Positions 1 to 8,154 of a DNA stretch of 64,000 nucleotides are shown here, piece after piece. The notes under the pieces were generated by a model that had not been told where the DNA came from, searched no databases, and was given only the letters and a program-made list of their open reading frames with translations. Every line of letters begins with the position of its first letter. The first letter of the stretch is position 1. This stretch comes from Primorskyibacter aestuariivivens. Lineage in GTDB: Bacteria > Pseudomonadota > Alphaproteobacteria > Rhodobacterales > Rhodobacteraceae. The stretch lies in contig NZ_JAQIOZ010000003.1 of NCBI RefSeq assembly GCF_028023675.1, positions 310,001 to 374,000 on the forward strand. The letters are read 5' to 3'. Both the position numbers and the translations under genes were made by a program.

Positions 1-1350
1 TCCATGCGCTGGAACAGCCGGATGCTGAACGCCAAGGCGGCATCGAAGAAATTCGTGGACAAGGTGCTTACCACTGAGACCAACGGTGTGACCACATTGA
101 ACGTGGTTCCTTATGCCGGGCACGTGAACCCGGGCAGCGAGATGTTCGAATATTTCCGTGGCGAACGCCCGGAAGTCATTGTGCCTGTCGATAACACCAC
201 GACAGAAACCAAGGACTATTTTGAAGAATGGCCGCAGGCGATTTCCAACATCGTGCTGTATTTCGACCAGAACGAGAACGGTGAATTCGACGACCGGACC
301 GATATTGCCTACAAGATCGAAGGCTGGCCCGAAGGTGCTCCGCGCGATATCGACACGATCATGAACGACCTTGTCGGTTTCGTCATCAAGAACAATCCCG
401 AACTGAACAATGGTGACGGCCTGCTTGGCATCTCGATCAAGGGTGGCGAGACATGGCCGAACAAGTACTACACTGTTTATGGCAATACCAACGGCTCAGA
501 ATCGGACCTTGGCCCGACCAACAACAAAGGCAAGGTGCCTGGCGGTGGTGACACCTATCAGTACAATGAAATCACATTTGGTTCGGACAGTACCTACTAC
601 CAGCCGAGCAACCAGGTGGTGACCGAGCGCAATGTGAACATGCCGTCTTCCTGCATCGAAATCTACGATAGTGAGTTCGATACCACCGCGCTGCCCACGT
701 CCGACGACTATGTCCCGCACTTCATGTACTGGGAGCAAGACGAAGACGTGATGGATTGGGGCTGGTGCCCCGAGGATGACACCGCGATCCAGTATTACTC
801 GGATGATGCCGTGGCGCTCAAAGCCTTCATCGACGATATCCGCATGCATGACGGCACCGGCGCGCAATATGGCATGAAATATGCCCTGTCCCTGCTGGAT
901 CCGAACACAAGCGCTGCGATCAGCCACATGATCACCGAAGGTGTGATCGACGCCAAGTTCGAAGGTCGCCCGATTGCTTGGGGTGACGCAGAGACTGAGA
1001 AATTCATCCTGCTTATGTCGGATGGCATGATCACGGATCAACACCGCCCCAATGATCCCTACGCGCCGGTCAATGGCGAGGTGGAACTGGAATTCCAGGG
1101 GGCCGAGTATCACTACAACTTCTCGGCCGCGTCCAAGAACGTCGAGAACCTGTACAAACAGTGTGACCTCGCCAAACAGAAGGGTGTGATCATCTTCACG
1201 GTCGCTTTCGAGACCAGCGATGATGCCGCGAACGTGCTCAAGAACTGTGCCTCTTCGCCAAGCCACTTCTTCCGGACCCAAGGCACCAACATCACCGACA
1301 CCTTTGATGTTATTGCCCGTCAAATCAACAACCTGAGGCTGATCCAATGA
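1..1350 (+). CDS. TadG-like pilus/surface protein with vWA-like domain (5' truncated)
   Basis: C-terminal 449 residues of a protein whose start lies before the window; the frame is already open at base 1. The sequence is acidic and rich in Asn, Asp and Tyr. The strand with LMSDGM (about residue 340), the helix GAQYGMKYALSLL and the final FDVIARQINNLRLIQ resemble the second half of a von Willebrand factor A fold. TadG-type proteins of the Tad (tight adherence) pilus machinery have an N-terminal membrane segment followed by such a domain; both that segment and the MIDAS DxSxS would be upstream and cannot be seen. It overlaps the next gene by ATGA (1347-1350) and sits before two TadE-like genes, which supports a Tad role. 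Family call is by architecture and context. Confidence 0.7.
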   Translation, partial: SMRWNSRMLNAKAASKKFVDKVLTTETNGVTTLNVVPYAGHVNPGSEMFEYFRGERPEVIVPVDNTTTETKDYFEEWPQAISNIVLYFDQNENGEFDDRTDIAYKIEGWPEGAPRDIDTIMNDLVGFVIKNNPELNNGDGLLGISIKGGETWPNKYYTVYGNTNGSESDLGPTNNKGKVPGGGDTYQYNEITFGSDSTYYQPSNQVVTERNVNMPSSCIEIYDSEFDTTALPTSDDYVPHFMYWEQDEDVMDWGWCPEDDTAIQYYSDDAVALKAFIDDIRMHDGTGAQYGMKYALSLLDPNTSAAISHMITEGVIDAKFEGRPIAWGDAETEKFILLMSDGMITDQHRPNDPYAPVNGEVELEFQGAEYHYNFSAASKNVENLYKQCDLAKQKGVIIFTVAFETSDDAANVLKNCASSPSHFFRTQGTNITDTFDVIARQINNLRLIQ

Positions 1351-1883
1351 AACGTTACCTGAAGAACTCGGTCGCCCGTTTCCGCCGGGAAGACAGCGGA
1401 TCGGTCACCATCGAATTCGTCATCCTGATGTCGGTCTTCGTGACCATCCTGGGGGCGGCGGTTGAACTGGGCTACATGAACCTGCGCCACGCGATGCTGG
1501 AACGGGGGCTTGATACAACGGCCCGGAATGTCCGACTGAACACCGGTGAAGTTCCGACCTATGATGATCTCAAGGTCTCGATCTGCGACACGGCGGCCAT
1601 CATCCCGAACTGCGTCAACAACCTGCGGCTGGAAATGAAGGTGGTGGATACCCGAGCCTTCAGCCCGATCCCCAGCACCGCGGATTGCCAGAACGCCGAG
1701 GAAGAGCCCAAGCCGCTGCGCGAATTCACCAATGGTCTCGACAATGACCTGATGCTGATGCGGGCCTGCCTGATGTTCAAACCGATCTTCCCGACGACAG
1801 GCATCGCAGCGAATCTGAACAAGGACGCCGAAGGCTATCTGGCGATGGTTTCCACGTCCGCCTTTGTCCAGGAACCGAGGTAA
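1347..1883 (+). CDS. TadE-like pilus assembly (pseudopilin) protein
   Basis: 178 residues. A short basic N-terminus (about 20 residues) precedes a hydrophobic helix starting SGSVTIEFVILMSVF. The Gly/Ser-x-x-x-x-Glu arrangement around E24 is typical of TadE/TadF pseudopilins processed by the TadV prepilin peptidase. The remainder is extracytoplasmic with cysteines at C73, C83, C116 and C136, compatible with disulfides. The start overlaps the upstream gene by 4 bases, implying translational coupling. TadE-type minor pseudopilins help assemble the Flp pilus. No flp, tadA, tadB or tadC is present, so the main tad operon is either upstream or elsewhere. Confidence 0.8.
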   Translation: MKRYLKNSVARFRREDSGSVTIEFVILMSVFVTILGAAVELGYMNLRHAMLERGLDTTARNVRLNTGEVPTYDDLKVSICDTAAIIPNCVNNLRLEMKVVDTRAFSPIPSTADCQNAEEEPKPLREFTNGLDNDLMLMRACLMFKPIFPTTGIAANLNKDAEGYLAMVSTSAFVQEPR

Positions 1884-1887
1884 CGCC

Positions 1888-2445
1888 ATGAAACGTCTGA
1901 TCCAGAACAAACTGCGCCATTTCGCGAGCGATGTCCGCGGAACGGCCACCATCGAACTGGCCATCTTTGTGCCCTTGCTTCTGTTCATGATCGCCGCGTC
2001 ATACGTCTACTACGATGCGTTTCGTCAGAAAGCGGTCAACACCAATGCGGCCTATACGATTTCCGATGCGCTGTCGCGCGAGACCGACGAGATCGACACG
2101 CTCTACATGGATGGGGCACATCAACTGCTCGAATTTCTGACGGCGGCGGATGGCCAGACCGGTCTGAGGGTCACCGTGGTGAAATGGAACGGCGATACCA
2201 TGGCTTACGAAGTCGACTGGTCCGAAAGCCGCGGCCCGCTTTATCCGCTGACCAATACCTCGCTTGAGGATGCGCTGGGCGGCAACCTTCCGGTGCTGCT
2301 GCACAATGAGCGGGTGATCGTGGTGGAAACCTCGTCGACCTATGTGCCGCCGCTCGCGTTGGCCGGATTGAACCAGCAGGAGCTGTACAATTTCGCCTTC
2401 ACCCGCCCGCGTTTCGCGCCCAAGCTGGTCTGGGCCGGGTCCTGA
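1888..2445 (+). CDS. TadE-like pilus assembly (pseudopilin) protein
   Basis: 185 residues from ATG 1888, chosen because GAGG at 1877-1880 has suitable spacing; an upstream TTG at 1864 lies inside the previous gene. After a basic leader (MKRLIQNKLRHFASDVRG) comes TATIELAIFVPLLLFMIAASYVYY, a single transmembrane helix with the conserved Glu of TadE pseudopilins. The rest is predicted periplasmic and ends with ARG/PRO-rich FTRPRFAPKLVWAGS. It follows the previous TadE-like gene by 4 bases and is closed by a hairpin terminator, so it is the last gene of this Tad cluster. Confidence 0.78.
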   Translation: MKRLIQNKLRHFASDVRGTATIELAIFVPLLLFMIAASYVYYDAFRQKAVNTNAAYTISDALSRETDEIDTLYMDGAHQLLEFLTAADGQTGLRVTVVKWNGDTMAYEVDWSESRGPLYPLTNTSLEDALGGNLPVLLHNERVIVVETSSTYVPPLALAGLNQQELYNFAFTRPRFAPKLVWAGS

Positions 2446-2490
2446 CGCTGCGGCGACCAAATCGGTCGCGAAAAGACAAGTCGATGTCGA

Positions 2491-2521
2491 AAAACATGGG
2501 GCGCCTCCGGGCGCCCCATTG
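2491..2521 (+). terminator. Terminator after the Tad genes
   Basis: Perfect 10-bp stem ATGGGGCGCC (2496-2505) / GGCGCCCCAT (2510-2519) with a 4-base TCCG loop, preceded by A4C. The T-run after it is minimal (TT), so termination efficiency is uncertain. It separates the TadE genes from soxB. Confidence 0.6.
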
Positions 2522-2573
2522 CACGTTGGCCCGGAGCTTGGTTCAGTGTGAACCGGATCACCGGGAGAACAAG

Positions 2574-3827
2574 ATGCGATTTTCGGGCCTGCGCGTTCTG
2601 AAAGAGGGGCTGACCGGCAACAAGGGCTGGCGCCCCCATTGGCGCGATCCCGAGCCGAAATCAGACTATGACATCGTCATCATCGGCGGCGGCGGGCACG
2701 GGCTATCCACGGCATATTATTTGGCCCGCGAGCACGGGCTGACCAATGTGGCCGTGCTGGAAAAGGGCTATATCGGTGGTGGCAATGTGGGGCGTAACAC
2801 GACCATCGTGCGCGCCAACTACTTTCTTGAGGGCAATTCGCAATTCTATTCCCACTCGCTGAAGCTCTGGGAAGGGCTGGAAGAAGACCTCAACTACAAT
2901 GTCATGCATTCGCAGCGCGGGCTGATCAACCTGTTCCATTCCGATGGCCAGCGCGACGCTTTTGCCCGGCGCGGCAACATGATGAATTCGCAGGGCGACG
3001 ACGCAATCCTGCTGGATCGCGAGGGCGTGCGCAAGGAACTGCCTTATCTCGATTTCGACAACCCGCGCTTTCCGGTCTATGGCGGGCTGTTCCATCCGCG
3101 CGGCGGCACGGCGCGCCATGACGCGGTGGCCTGGGGCTACGCGCGGGGCGCGGATCAACGCGGCGTGGACCTGATCCAGAATTGCGAAGTCACCGGCATC
3201 GACATCGAAAACGGCAAGGTGCGCGGTGTGCAGACCACGCGCGGCGCCATTCGCGCCAAAAAGGTCGGCATCGTGGTCGCGGGCCGCTCGGGTCAGGTGG
3301 CGGCGATGGCGGGCATGCGCCTGCCCATCGAAAGCCACATCCTCCAGGCCTTTGTGACCGAGGGGCTGAAACCCTGCATTCACCACGTGGTGAGTTTCGG
3401 CATGGGCCATTTTTATATGAGCCAGTCGGACAAGGGCGGGCTGGTTTTCGGCGGCGATCTGGATTTCTACGCCTCTTATGCGCAACGCGGCAATCTGCCG
3501 ATGAAAGAGCATGTGATGGAGGCGGGCATGGCGCTCATGCCGATGATCGGCAAGGCCAAGGTGCTGCGGTCATGGGGCGGGATCATGGACATGACGCCCG
3601 ATGGCTCACCCATCATCGACAAGACCGGCATCGACGGGCTCTATATCGACTGCGGCTGGTGCTATGGCGGGTTCAAGGCGGTGCCGGGCTCGGGCCATTG
3701 CTTTGCGCATCTGATTGCCCAGGACCGGCCGCACGCGGCGGCGGAGAAATACCGGCTCGACCGGTTCCGCACGGGTTACGGCCTGATGGATGAAGAGGGC
3801 ACCGGCCCTCAGCACAATCTGCACTGA
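2574..3827 (+). CDS. soxB: Sarcosine oxidase beta subunit
   Basis: 417 residues from ATG 2574 with GGGAG at 2563-2567; longer in-frame extension to 2484 overlaps the terminator and lacks a ribosome site. Beta subunit of the heterotetrameric cytoplasmic sarcosine oxidase, which demethylates sarcosine to glycine and passes the C1 unit to tetrahydrofolate. The Rossmann FAD motif IIGGGGHGLS lies at residues 36-45, and GGTARHDAVAWGYARG contains H182, in the region where the covalent FMN is known to attach in this family. It is a DAO-family flavoprotein of normal length. First gene of soxB-D-A-G; this is sarcosine Sox, unrelated to sulfur-oxidation SoxB. Confidence 0.95.
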   Translation: MRFSGLRVLKEGLTGNKGWRPHWRDPEPKSDYDIVIIGGGGHGLSTAYYLAREHGLTNVAVLEKGYIGGGNVGRNTTIVRANYFLEGNSQFYSHSLKLWEGLEEDLNYNVMHSQRGLINLFHSDGQRDAFARRGNMMNSQGDDAILLDREGVRKELPYLDFDNPRFPVYGGLFHPRGGTARHDAVAWGYARGADQRGVDLIQNCEVTGIDIENGKVRGVQTTRGAIRAKKVGIVVAGRSGQVAAMAGMRLPIESHILQAFVTEGLKPCIHHVVSFGMGHFYMSQSDKGGLVFGGDLDFYASYAQRGNLPMKEHVMEAGMALMPMIGKAKVLRSWGGIMDMTPDGSPIIDKTGIDGLYIDCGWCYGGFKAVPGSGHCFAHLIAQDRPHAAAEKYRLDRFRTGYGLMDEEGTGPQHNLH

Positions 3828-3869
3828 GGCGGGCATGTCCATTTGTCTGAGCTTTCCGCACGCCGTCAC

Positions 3870-3913
3870 GATTTCTTCAAAAGAAACCGGACCGAAATCT
3901 TTTGAAGATTTCG
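3870..3913. repeat. 44-base paired-hairpin repeat, copy 1
   Basis: Between soxB and soxD. 42 of 44 bases are identical to the copy at 8059-8102. The 3' half is a perfect hairpin, CGAAATCTT / AAGATTTCG with loop TTG. The 5' half contains TCTTCAAAAGA, the exact reverse complement of TCTTTTGAAGA in the 3' half, so the two halves can also pair with each other. The element sits inside an operon and could shape mRNA ends between soxB and soxD. Confidence 0.85.
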
Positions 3914-3950
3914 GAACTTGCCATATCCGACCGAGAGCGGAGATCACCCC

Positions 3951-4214
3951 ATGCGCATAACCTGTCCGATCTGCGGCGAACGCGACATTCGCGAATTCAC
4001 TTATCAGGGCGCGGCGGTGGCGCTCGACCGCCCTGATCCCGAGGCGGGCGACGAGGCATGGGATCATTACGTGCATTTGCGCGAAAATCCCGCCGGGCGC
4101 ACCCGTGATCTCTGGTATCACTCGGGCGGCTGCTCGGCCTGGGTCGTGGTGACTCGCGATACCGTCACCCATGAGGTCTTTGACACAGAGCTTGCCGAGG
4201 AGGCCAAGGCATGA
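3951..4214 (+). CDS. soxD: Sarcosine oxidase delta subunit
   Basis: 87 residues from ATG 3951, preceded by a GCGGAGAT ribosome site. Small zinc-binding subunit of heterotetrameric sarcosine oxidase. CPICGER at residues 4-10 supplies two Zn ligands; the others are expected in WYHSGGCSAWVVV (H and C near residues 59-63), as in known SoxD structures. Length matches the family (about 85-100). Its stop overlaps the soxA start as ATGA (4211-4214), so delta and alpha subunits are translationally coupled. The 123-base gap from soxB contains the paired-hairpin repeat. Confidence 0.93.
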   Translation: MRITCPICGERDIREFTYQGAAVALDRPDPEAGDEAWDHYVHLRENPAGRTRDLWYHSGGCSAWVVVTRDTVTHEVFDTELAEEAKA

Positions 4215-7135
4215 GGATTCCCGGCAAGGGCCTGATTGACGAAACCCAGGTTTCGTTCCGTTTCGATGGCCATGCCTATGAGGGGCGGGCGGGTGACACG
4301 CTGGCCTCGGCGCTTCTGGCCAATGACGTGCGGCTCATGGCGCGGAGCTTCAAATATCACCGTCCGCGCGGGCCACTGACCGCTGGCAGCGAAGAACCCA
4401 ATGCGCTGGTCACCGTTGGCGAAGGCGCGCGGCGTGACCCGAATGTGCGCGCCACGGTGCAAGAGGTCTATGACGGGTTGGTGGCCCGGTCACAGAACGC
4501 GTTCCCGTCGACCAGCTTTGACGTGATGGCTGTCAATGACCTGCTCTCACCCTTCCTCTCGGCGGGGTTCTATTACAAGACCTTCATGTGGCCGCGCGCC
4601 TTTTGGGAAAAGCTCTACGAGCCGGTGATCCGCCGCGCCGCGGGGCTTGGCGCGCTCTCGGGCGAGCCGGACCCGGACCAGTATGAGAAAGCCTTTGCCT
4701 TTTGTGACCTGCTGGTGATCGGGGCGGGGCCCACGGGCCTCATGGCGGCGCTGACCGCGGCGCGTGGCGGGGCCGATGTGATCCTGTGCGACGAAGACAA
4801 CCGCATGGGCGGGCGGCTTCTGGCGGAAAACGAAGAGATTGGCGGCATGCCCGGCCATGTCTGGGCCGAAGAGGTTCTGGACGAGCTGCGCGACATGGAG
4901 AATGTCCGCCTGATGACCCGCACCACCGTGACCGGGGCCTATGATCAGGGCACCTATGGCGCACTGGAGCGGGTCCGCCATCACCGCCCGCGGGGACCGC
5001 TGCCGAAAAGCTGTTTCTGGCGCATTGTGGCAAAGCGTGCCGTGCTGGCCGCAGGGGCGCTGGAACGCCCCGTCGCCTTCCGCAACAATGACCGCCCCGG
5101 CGTCATGACCGCCGGCGCAACCCGCGCCTATCTCAACCGTTGGGGCGTGGCGGCGGGCAAGTCGGTTGTCGTCTTCGGCAATACCGATGACACCCACCGC
5201 ACAGCGCGTGACCTGATCGCCGCAGGCGTGCATGTGCCCGTCGTGGTGGACAACCGCCATGACGCTGAGCCACAGGGCGATTACCGCGTGATTGCCGGTG
5301 GCCATGTGGTCAATTCCAGCGGGCGGCGCGGCGTCGAGGCGGTCGAGGTGGCCCATGCCAACGGCCGCCGCGAAAGCTTTGCCTGCGAGAGCCTCGCCAT
5401 GTCCGGCGGCTGGAACCCTTCGGTGCATCTGGCCTGCCACATGAATGGCCGCCCGGTCTGGAACGACGCCATTCAGGCCTTTGTCCCCAAGCCCGGCATG
5501 ATCCCCGGTATGACAGCGGCAGGGGCGGCGAATGGCACCTTCAGCACCCATGGCTGCCTGGAAGACGGGCAGCAGGCGGCGCTGGACGCGCTCTCTGACC
5601 TGGGTCGCAAGGCAGAGGCCGACACGCTGCCACCGGCCGGAGATGCGCCCTATCGCATCCGTCCGCTCTGGGCCGTGCCGGGCAGGGGACGCGCCTGGCT
5701 GGATTTCCAGAACGACGTGACGGTCAAGGATGTGAAGCTGGCCGCGCAAGAGAATTTCCGCTCCGTCGAGCATATGAAGCGCTACACCACGCAGGGCATG
5801 GCCACCGATCAGGGCAAGAATTCCAACGTGGCCGCTTTGGCCGTGCTGGCCGACGCCACGGGCCGCGCCATCGAGGAAACCGGGACAACCACCTTCCGCC
5901 CGCCCTATACCCCGGTGCCGATTGCGGCGATGGGCGCGGGCGGCGGGGGCATTGGCTTTGCGCCGCAGCGGTTCACAACCTCGGATGCCGCCGCCCGCCA
6001 ATCCGGCGCGCCGATGATCGAGGCCGGGCTGTGGTACAGGCCATCCTATTTCCCCAAACCGGGTGAAACCACCTGGCGGCAATCCTGCGACCGCGAGGTG
6101 CGCATGGTGCGCGACGCGGTGGGCATCTGCGATGTCTCGACACTGGGCAAGATCGACATTCAGGGCCCGGATGCCGGGGCTTTCCTCGATTTCGTCTACA
6201 CCAACATGTTCTCCACGCTGAAGGTTGGCCGCACCCGTTACGGGCTGATGCTGCGCGAGGACGGGCATGTGATGGATGACGGCACCACCGCGCGGTTGGG
6301 CGCGCATCATTACCTGATGACCACCACCACCGCCGCCGCCGGTAACGTCATGAAACATCTCGATTTCGTGTCCCAGGCGTTGCGCCCGGATCTGGATGTG
6401 CGCTTTACCTCCGTCACCGAGCAATGGGCGCAGTTTGCCGTGGCGGGGCCGAAATCGCGCGAGCTTTTGCAAGGGTTACTCGATGCGTTCACGCCCGAGG
6501 ATTGGCCCTTCATGGCCTGTGGCGACATCTCTGTCATGGGCGTCAAAGGCCGCCTGTTCCGCATCTCTTTCTCTGGCGAACACGCCTATGAAATCGCCGT
6601 GCCCTCGCGCTATGGCGACAGCCTCTACCGCGAACTCATTGCCCGGGCCGAAACGCTGGGCGGCGGGGCTTACGGCATGGAGGCGCTCAATGTCATGCGG
6701 ATTGAGAAAGGGTTTATCACCCATGCGGAAATCCATGGCCGCACCACCGCATTCGACATCGGCATGGAGCGGATGGTGTCGGACAAGAAGGACTGTATCG
6801 GCAAGACCATGTCGGAACGTCCGGGCCTGATGGACCCGATGCGTGAACAGCTTGTGGGCCTCAAACCCGTGGGCGCGGTGAAACAGCTCACCGCCGGGGC
6901 GCATCTTTATAACGCAGGGGAAGAGCCGGTACGTGAAAACGATCAGGGCTATATCACCTCGAACTGCTATTCGCCGACGCTCGACACGGTTCTGGCGCTG
7001 GGTTTCCTGAAAAATGGCCGTGCGCGTCACGGCGAAAAGATCCGCATGGTCGACAGCCTGCGCGGGCTGGATGCGCTCTGCGAGGTGTGTGACCCGGTAT
7101 TCCTGGACCCCAAAGGGGAGAAGATGCGTGGCTGA
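4211..7135 (+). CDS. soxA: Sarcosine oxidase alpha subunit
   Basis: 974 residues, the normal length for the alpha chain. The N-terminal 2Fe-2S-ferredoxin-like fold (about residues 12-95) includes YEGRAGDTLASALLANDV. A pyridine-nucleotide/FAD-type Rossmann segment with GAGPTG at 171-176 follows, and the C-terminal third (about 600-970) is an aminomethyltransferase/GcvT-like tetrahydrofolate domain starting near WYRPSYFPKPGE. The alpha chain binds NAD and THF and produces 5,10-methylene-THF. It overlaps soxD by 4 bases and soxG by 8 bases (GTGGCTGA), so the four-subunit complex is made from a tightly coupled transcript. Confidence 0.96.
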   Translation: MRIPGKGLIDETQVSFRFDGHAYEGRAGDTLASALLANDVRLMARSFKYHRPRGPLTAGSEEPNALVTVGEGARRDPNVRATVQEVYDGLVARSQNAFPSTSFDVMAVNDLLSPFLSAGFYYKTFMWPRAFWEKLYEPVIRRAAGLGALSGEPDPDQYEKAFAFCDLLVIGAGPTGLMAALTAARGGADVILCDEDNRMGGRLLAENEEIGGMPGHVWAEEVLDELRDMENVRLMTRTTVTGAYDQGTYGALERVRHHRPRGPLPKSCFWRIVAKRAVLAAGALERPVAFRNNDRPGVMTAGATRAYLNRWGVAAGKSVVVFGNTDDTHRTARDLIAAGVHVPVVVDNRHDAEPQGDYRVIAGGHVVNSSGRRGVEAVEVAHANGRRESFACESLAMSGGWNPSVHLACHMNGRPVWNDAIQAFVPKPGMIPGMTAAGAANGTFSTHGCLEDGQQAALDALSDLGRKAEADTLPPAGDAPYRIRPLWAVPGRGRAWLDFQNDVTVKDVKLAAQENFRSVEHMKRYTTQGMATDQGKNSNVAALAVLADATGRAIEETGTTTFRPPYTPVPIAAMGAGGGGIGFAPQRFTTSDAAARQSGAPMIEAGLWYRPSYFPKPGETTWRQSCDREVRMVRDAVGICDVSTLGKIDIQGPDAGAFLDFVYTNMFSTLKVGRTRYGLMLREDGHVMDDGTTARLGAHHYLMTTTTAAAGNVMKHLDFVSQALRPDLDVRFTSVTEQWAQFAVAGPKSRELLQGLLDAFTPEDWPFMACGDISVMGVKGRLFRISFSGEHAYEIAVPSRYGDSLYRELIARAETLGGGAYGMEALNVMRIEKGFITHAEIHGRTTAFDIGMERMVSDKKDCIGKTMSERPGLMDPMREQLVGLKPVGAVKQLTAGAHLYNAGEEPVRENDQGYITSNCYSPTLDTVLALGFLKNGRARHGEKIRMVDSLRGLDALCEVCDPVFLDPKGEKMRG

Positions 7136-7712
7136 GCTCAAGGCAAAAACCCCGTATGAAACCGTCACCGGCGGGGCCTCTGGCCCCGAACGGATGGAGG
7201 TCACGCCCTTTGTCGCGGTCGAGGTCGATCCCGGCGCGCTCACCTCGCTTGCCCCCTACAAGGGGCAGGCGAAGGCGCTGTCGACGGCGCTGGAGGCGGC
7301 GCATGGCATGGGATTGCCGAAACCGAACCGCATGACCGGCAAGCAAAGCGCGCAGGCGCTGTGGTTTGGTCGCGACATGGCGCTGTTGATCGGCCCTGCG
7401 CCGGATGCATCGCTGGCTGCGCATGCTGCCGTGACCGATCAATCCGACGCCTGGAGCGTTGTTGAGCTGAGCGGGCCGGGGGTGGACGAGGTGCTGGCCC
7501 GGCTGGTGCCGGTTGACCTGCGCGGACATGTGTTCAAACGCGGTCACACCGCGCGCACGCTGGTCGGCCACATGTCGGCCTCGGTGACGCGCACCGGCGC
7601 GGACAGCTTCCGCATCATGGTCTTCCGCTCCATGGTCAAGACGCTGTTCCGCGAGTTGCACCACGCCATGATCGGCGTTTCCGCGCGCAGAGAGGCGGCG
7701 GGGGCTGGATGA
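7128..7712 (+). CDS. soxG: Sarcosine oxidase gamma subunit
   Basis: 194 residues from GTG 7128, chosen because GGGGAG (7115-7120) precedes it and the 8-base overlap with soxA implies coupling. The protein has the SoxG pattern with LWFGRDMALLIGPAPDASLAA and the central WSVVELSGPGVDEVLARLVPVDLR, related to the THF-binding aminomethyltransferase fold. Length is typical (180-205). It completes the soxBDAG set. purU, folD or glyA, which often follow in other bacteria, are not in this interval, so the C1-THF product must be used by enzymes encoded elsewhere. Confidence 0.93.
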   Translation: MAELKAKTPYETVTGGASGPERMEVTPFVAVEVDPGALTSLAPYKGQAKALSTALEAAHGMGLPKPNRMTGKQSAQALWFGRDMALLIGPAPDASLAAHAAVTDQSDAWSVVELSGPGVDEVLARLVPVDLRGHVFKRGHTARTLVGHMSASVTRTGADSFRIMVFRSMVKTLFRELHHAMIGVSARREAAGAG

Positions 7713-7759
7713 AGCGGCGCTGATGGCCTATCTCCCCCAGACAACCGAGGGAGTCGCCA

Positions 7760-8047
7760 ATGCGTTTTGTACTTGTCACCTGTTTTGCCCTGTTGCCCGC
7801 CGCCGGGATGGCGGCCAATGCCGATTGTGCCGTGCTGGGGGATATCGTCACCTCCGTGGCGCTGGAGCGCGCGGGCGGCGCGGAGATGAATGACGCCATG
7901 ATTGCCGTTGCGGAAAGCTATACGGGCGACAAGGAGCGGTTTGTTCCGGCGATCCCTCTGCTGGCCGATTGGGTCTATACCCTGCCGGAGGACCAGCTTA
8001 CCGCCGAGGCGGGCACGGCCTATCAAAAAGCCTGCGAAGCGCAGTGA
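7760..8047 (+). CDS. Small secreted protein of unknown function
   Basis: 95 residues. A typical Sec signal peptide (MRFVLVTCFALLPAAGMAA, cleavage likely after AMAA-type residues near 18-20) leaves a mature chain of about 75 residues with two cysteines (C23 and C92), which could form one disulfide in the periplasm. No family recognised. It lies 47 bases after soxG on the same strand and is followed by the second copy of the paired-hairpin repeat, so it may be the last gene of the sarcosine oxidase transcript. Function unknown. Confidence 0.65.
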   Translation: MRFVLVTCFALLPAAGMAANADCAVLGDIVTSVALERAGGAEMNDAMIAVAESYTGDKERFVPAIPLLADWVYTLPEDQLTAEAGTAYQKACEAQ

Positions 8048-8058
8048 TGCAATGCGCC

Positions 8059-8102
8059 GATTTCTTCAAAGGAAATCGGACCGAAATCTTTTGAAGATTT
8101 CG
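8059..8102. repeat. 44-base paired-hairpin repeat, copy 2
   Basis: Same element as 3870-3913 with two substitutions (positions 13 and 18). In this copy the 5' half also folds perfectly (GATTTC / GAAATC). It lies 11 bases after the stop of the small secreted protein, so it could act as the end of the sox transcript. Confidence 0.85.
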
Positions 8103-8116
8103 TTAGTGCGTGGCGG

Positions 8117-8126
8117 GACTCGACTC
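8117..8126. promoter_or_regulatory. Tandem GANTC (CcrM-type) sites before dnaG
   Basis: GACTCGACTC is two abutting GANTC motifs, 29-38 bases before the dnaG ATG. GANTC is the target of the cell-cycle methyltransferase CcrM of alphaproteobacteria. The motif is seen directly; methylation and regulation are inferred. Confidence 0.5.
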
Positions 8127-8154
8127 TGACCTTGGCTGGCCCAATATAGGTGTC

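Noticed and set aside
2574-7712. soxBDAG read as sulfur-oxidation genes
   Set aside because: The protein motifs are those of heterotetrameric sarcosine oxidase (FAD Rossmann, zinc delta subunit, GcvT-like domain), not thiosulfate oxidation.
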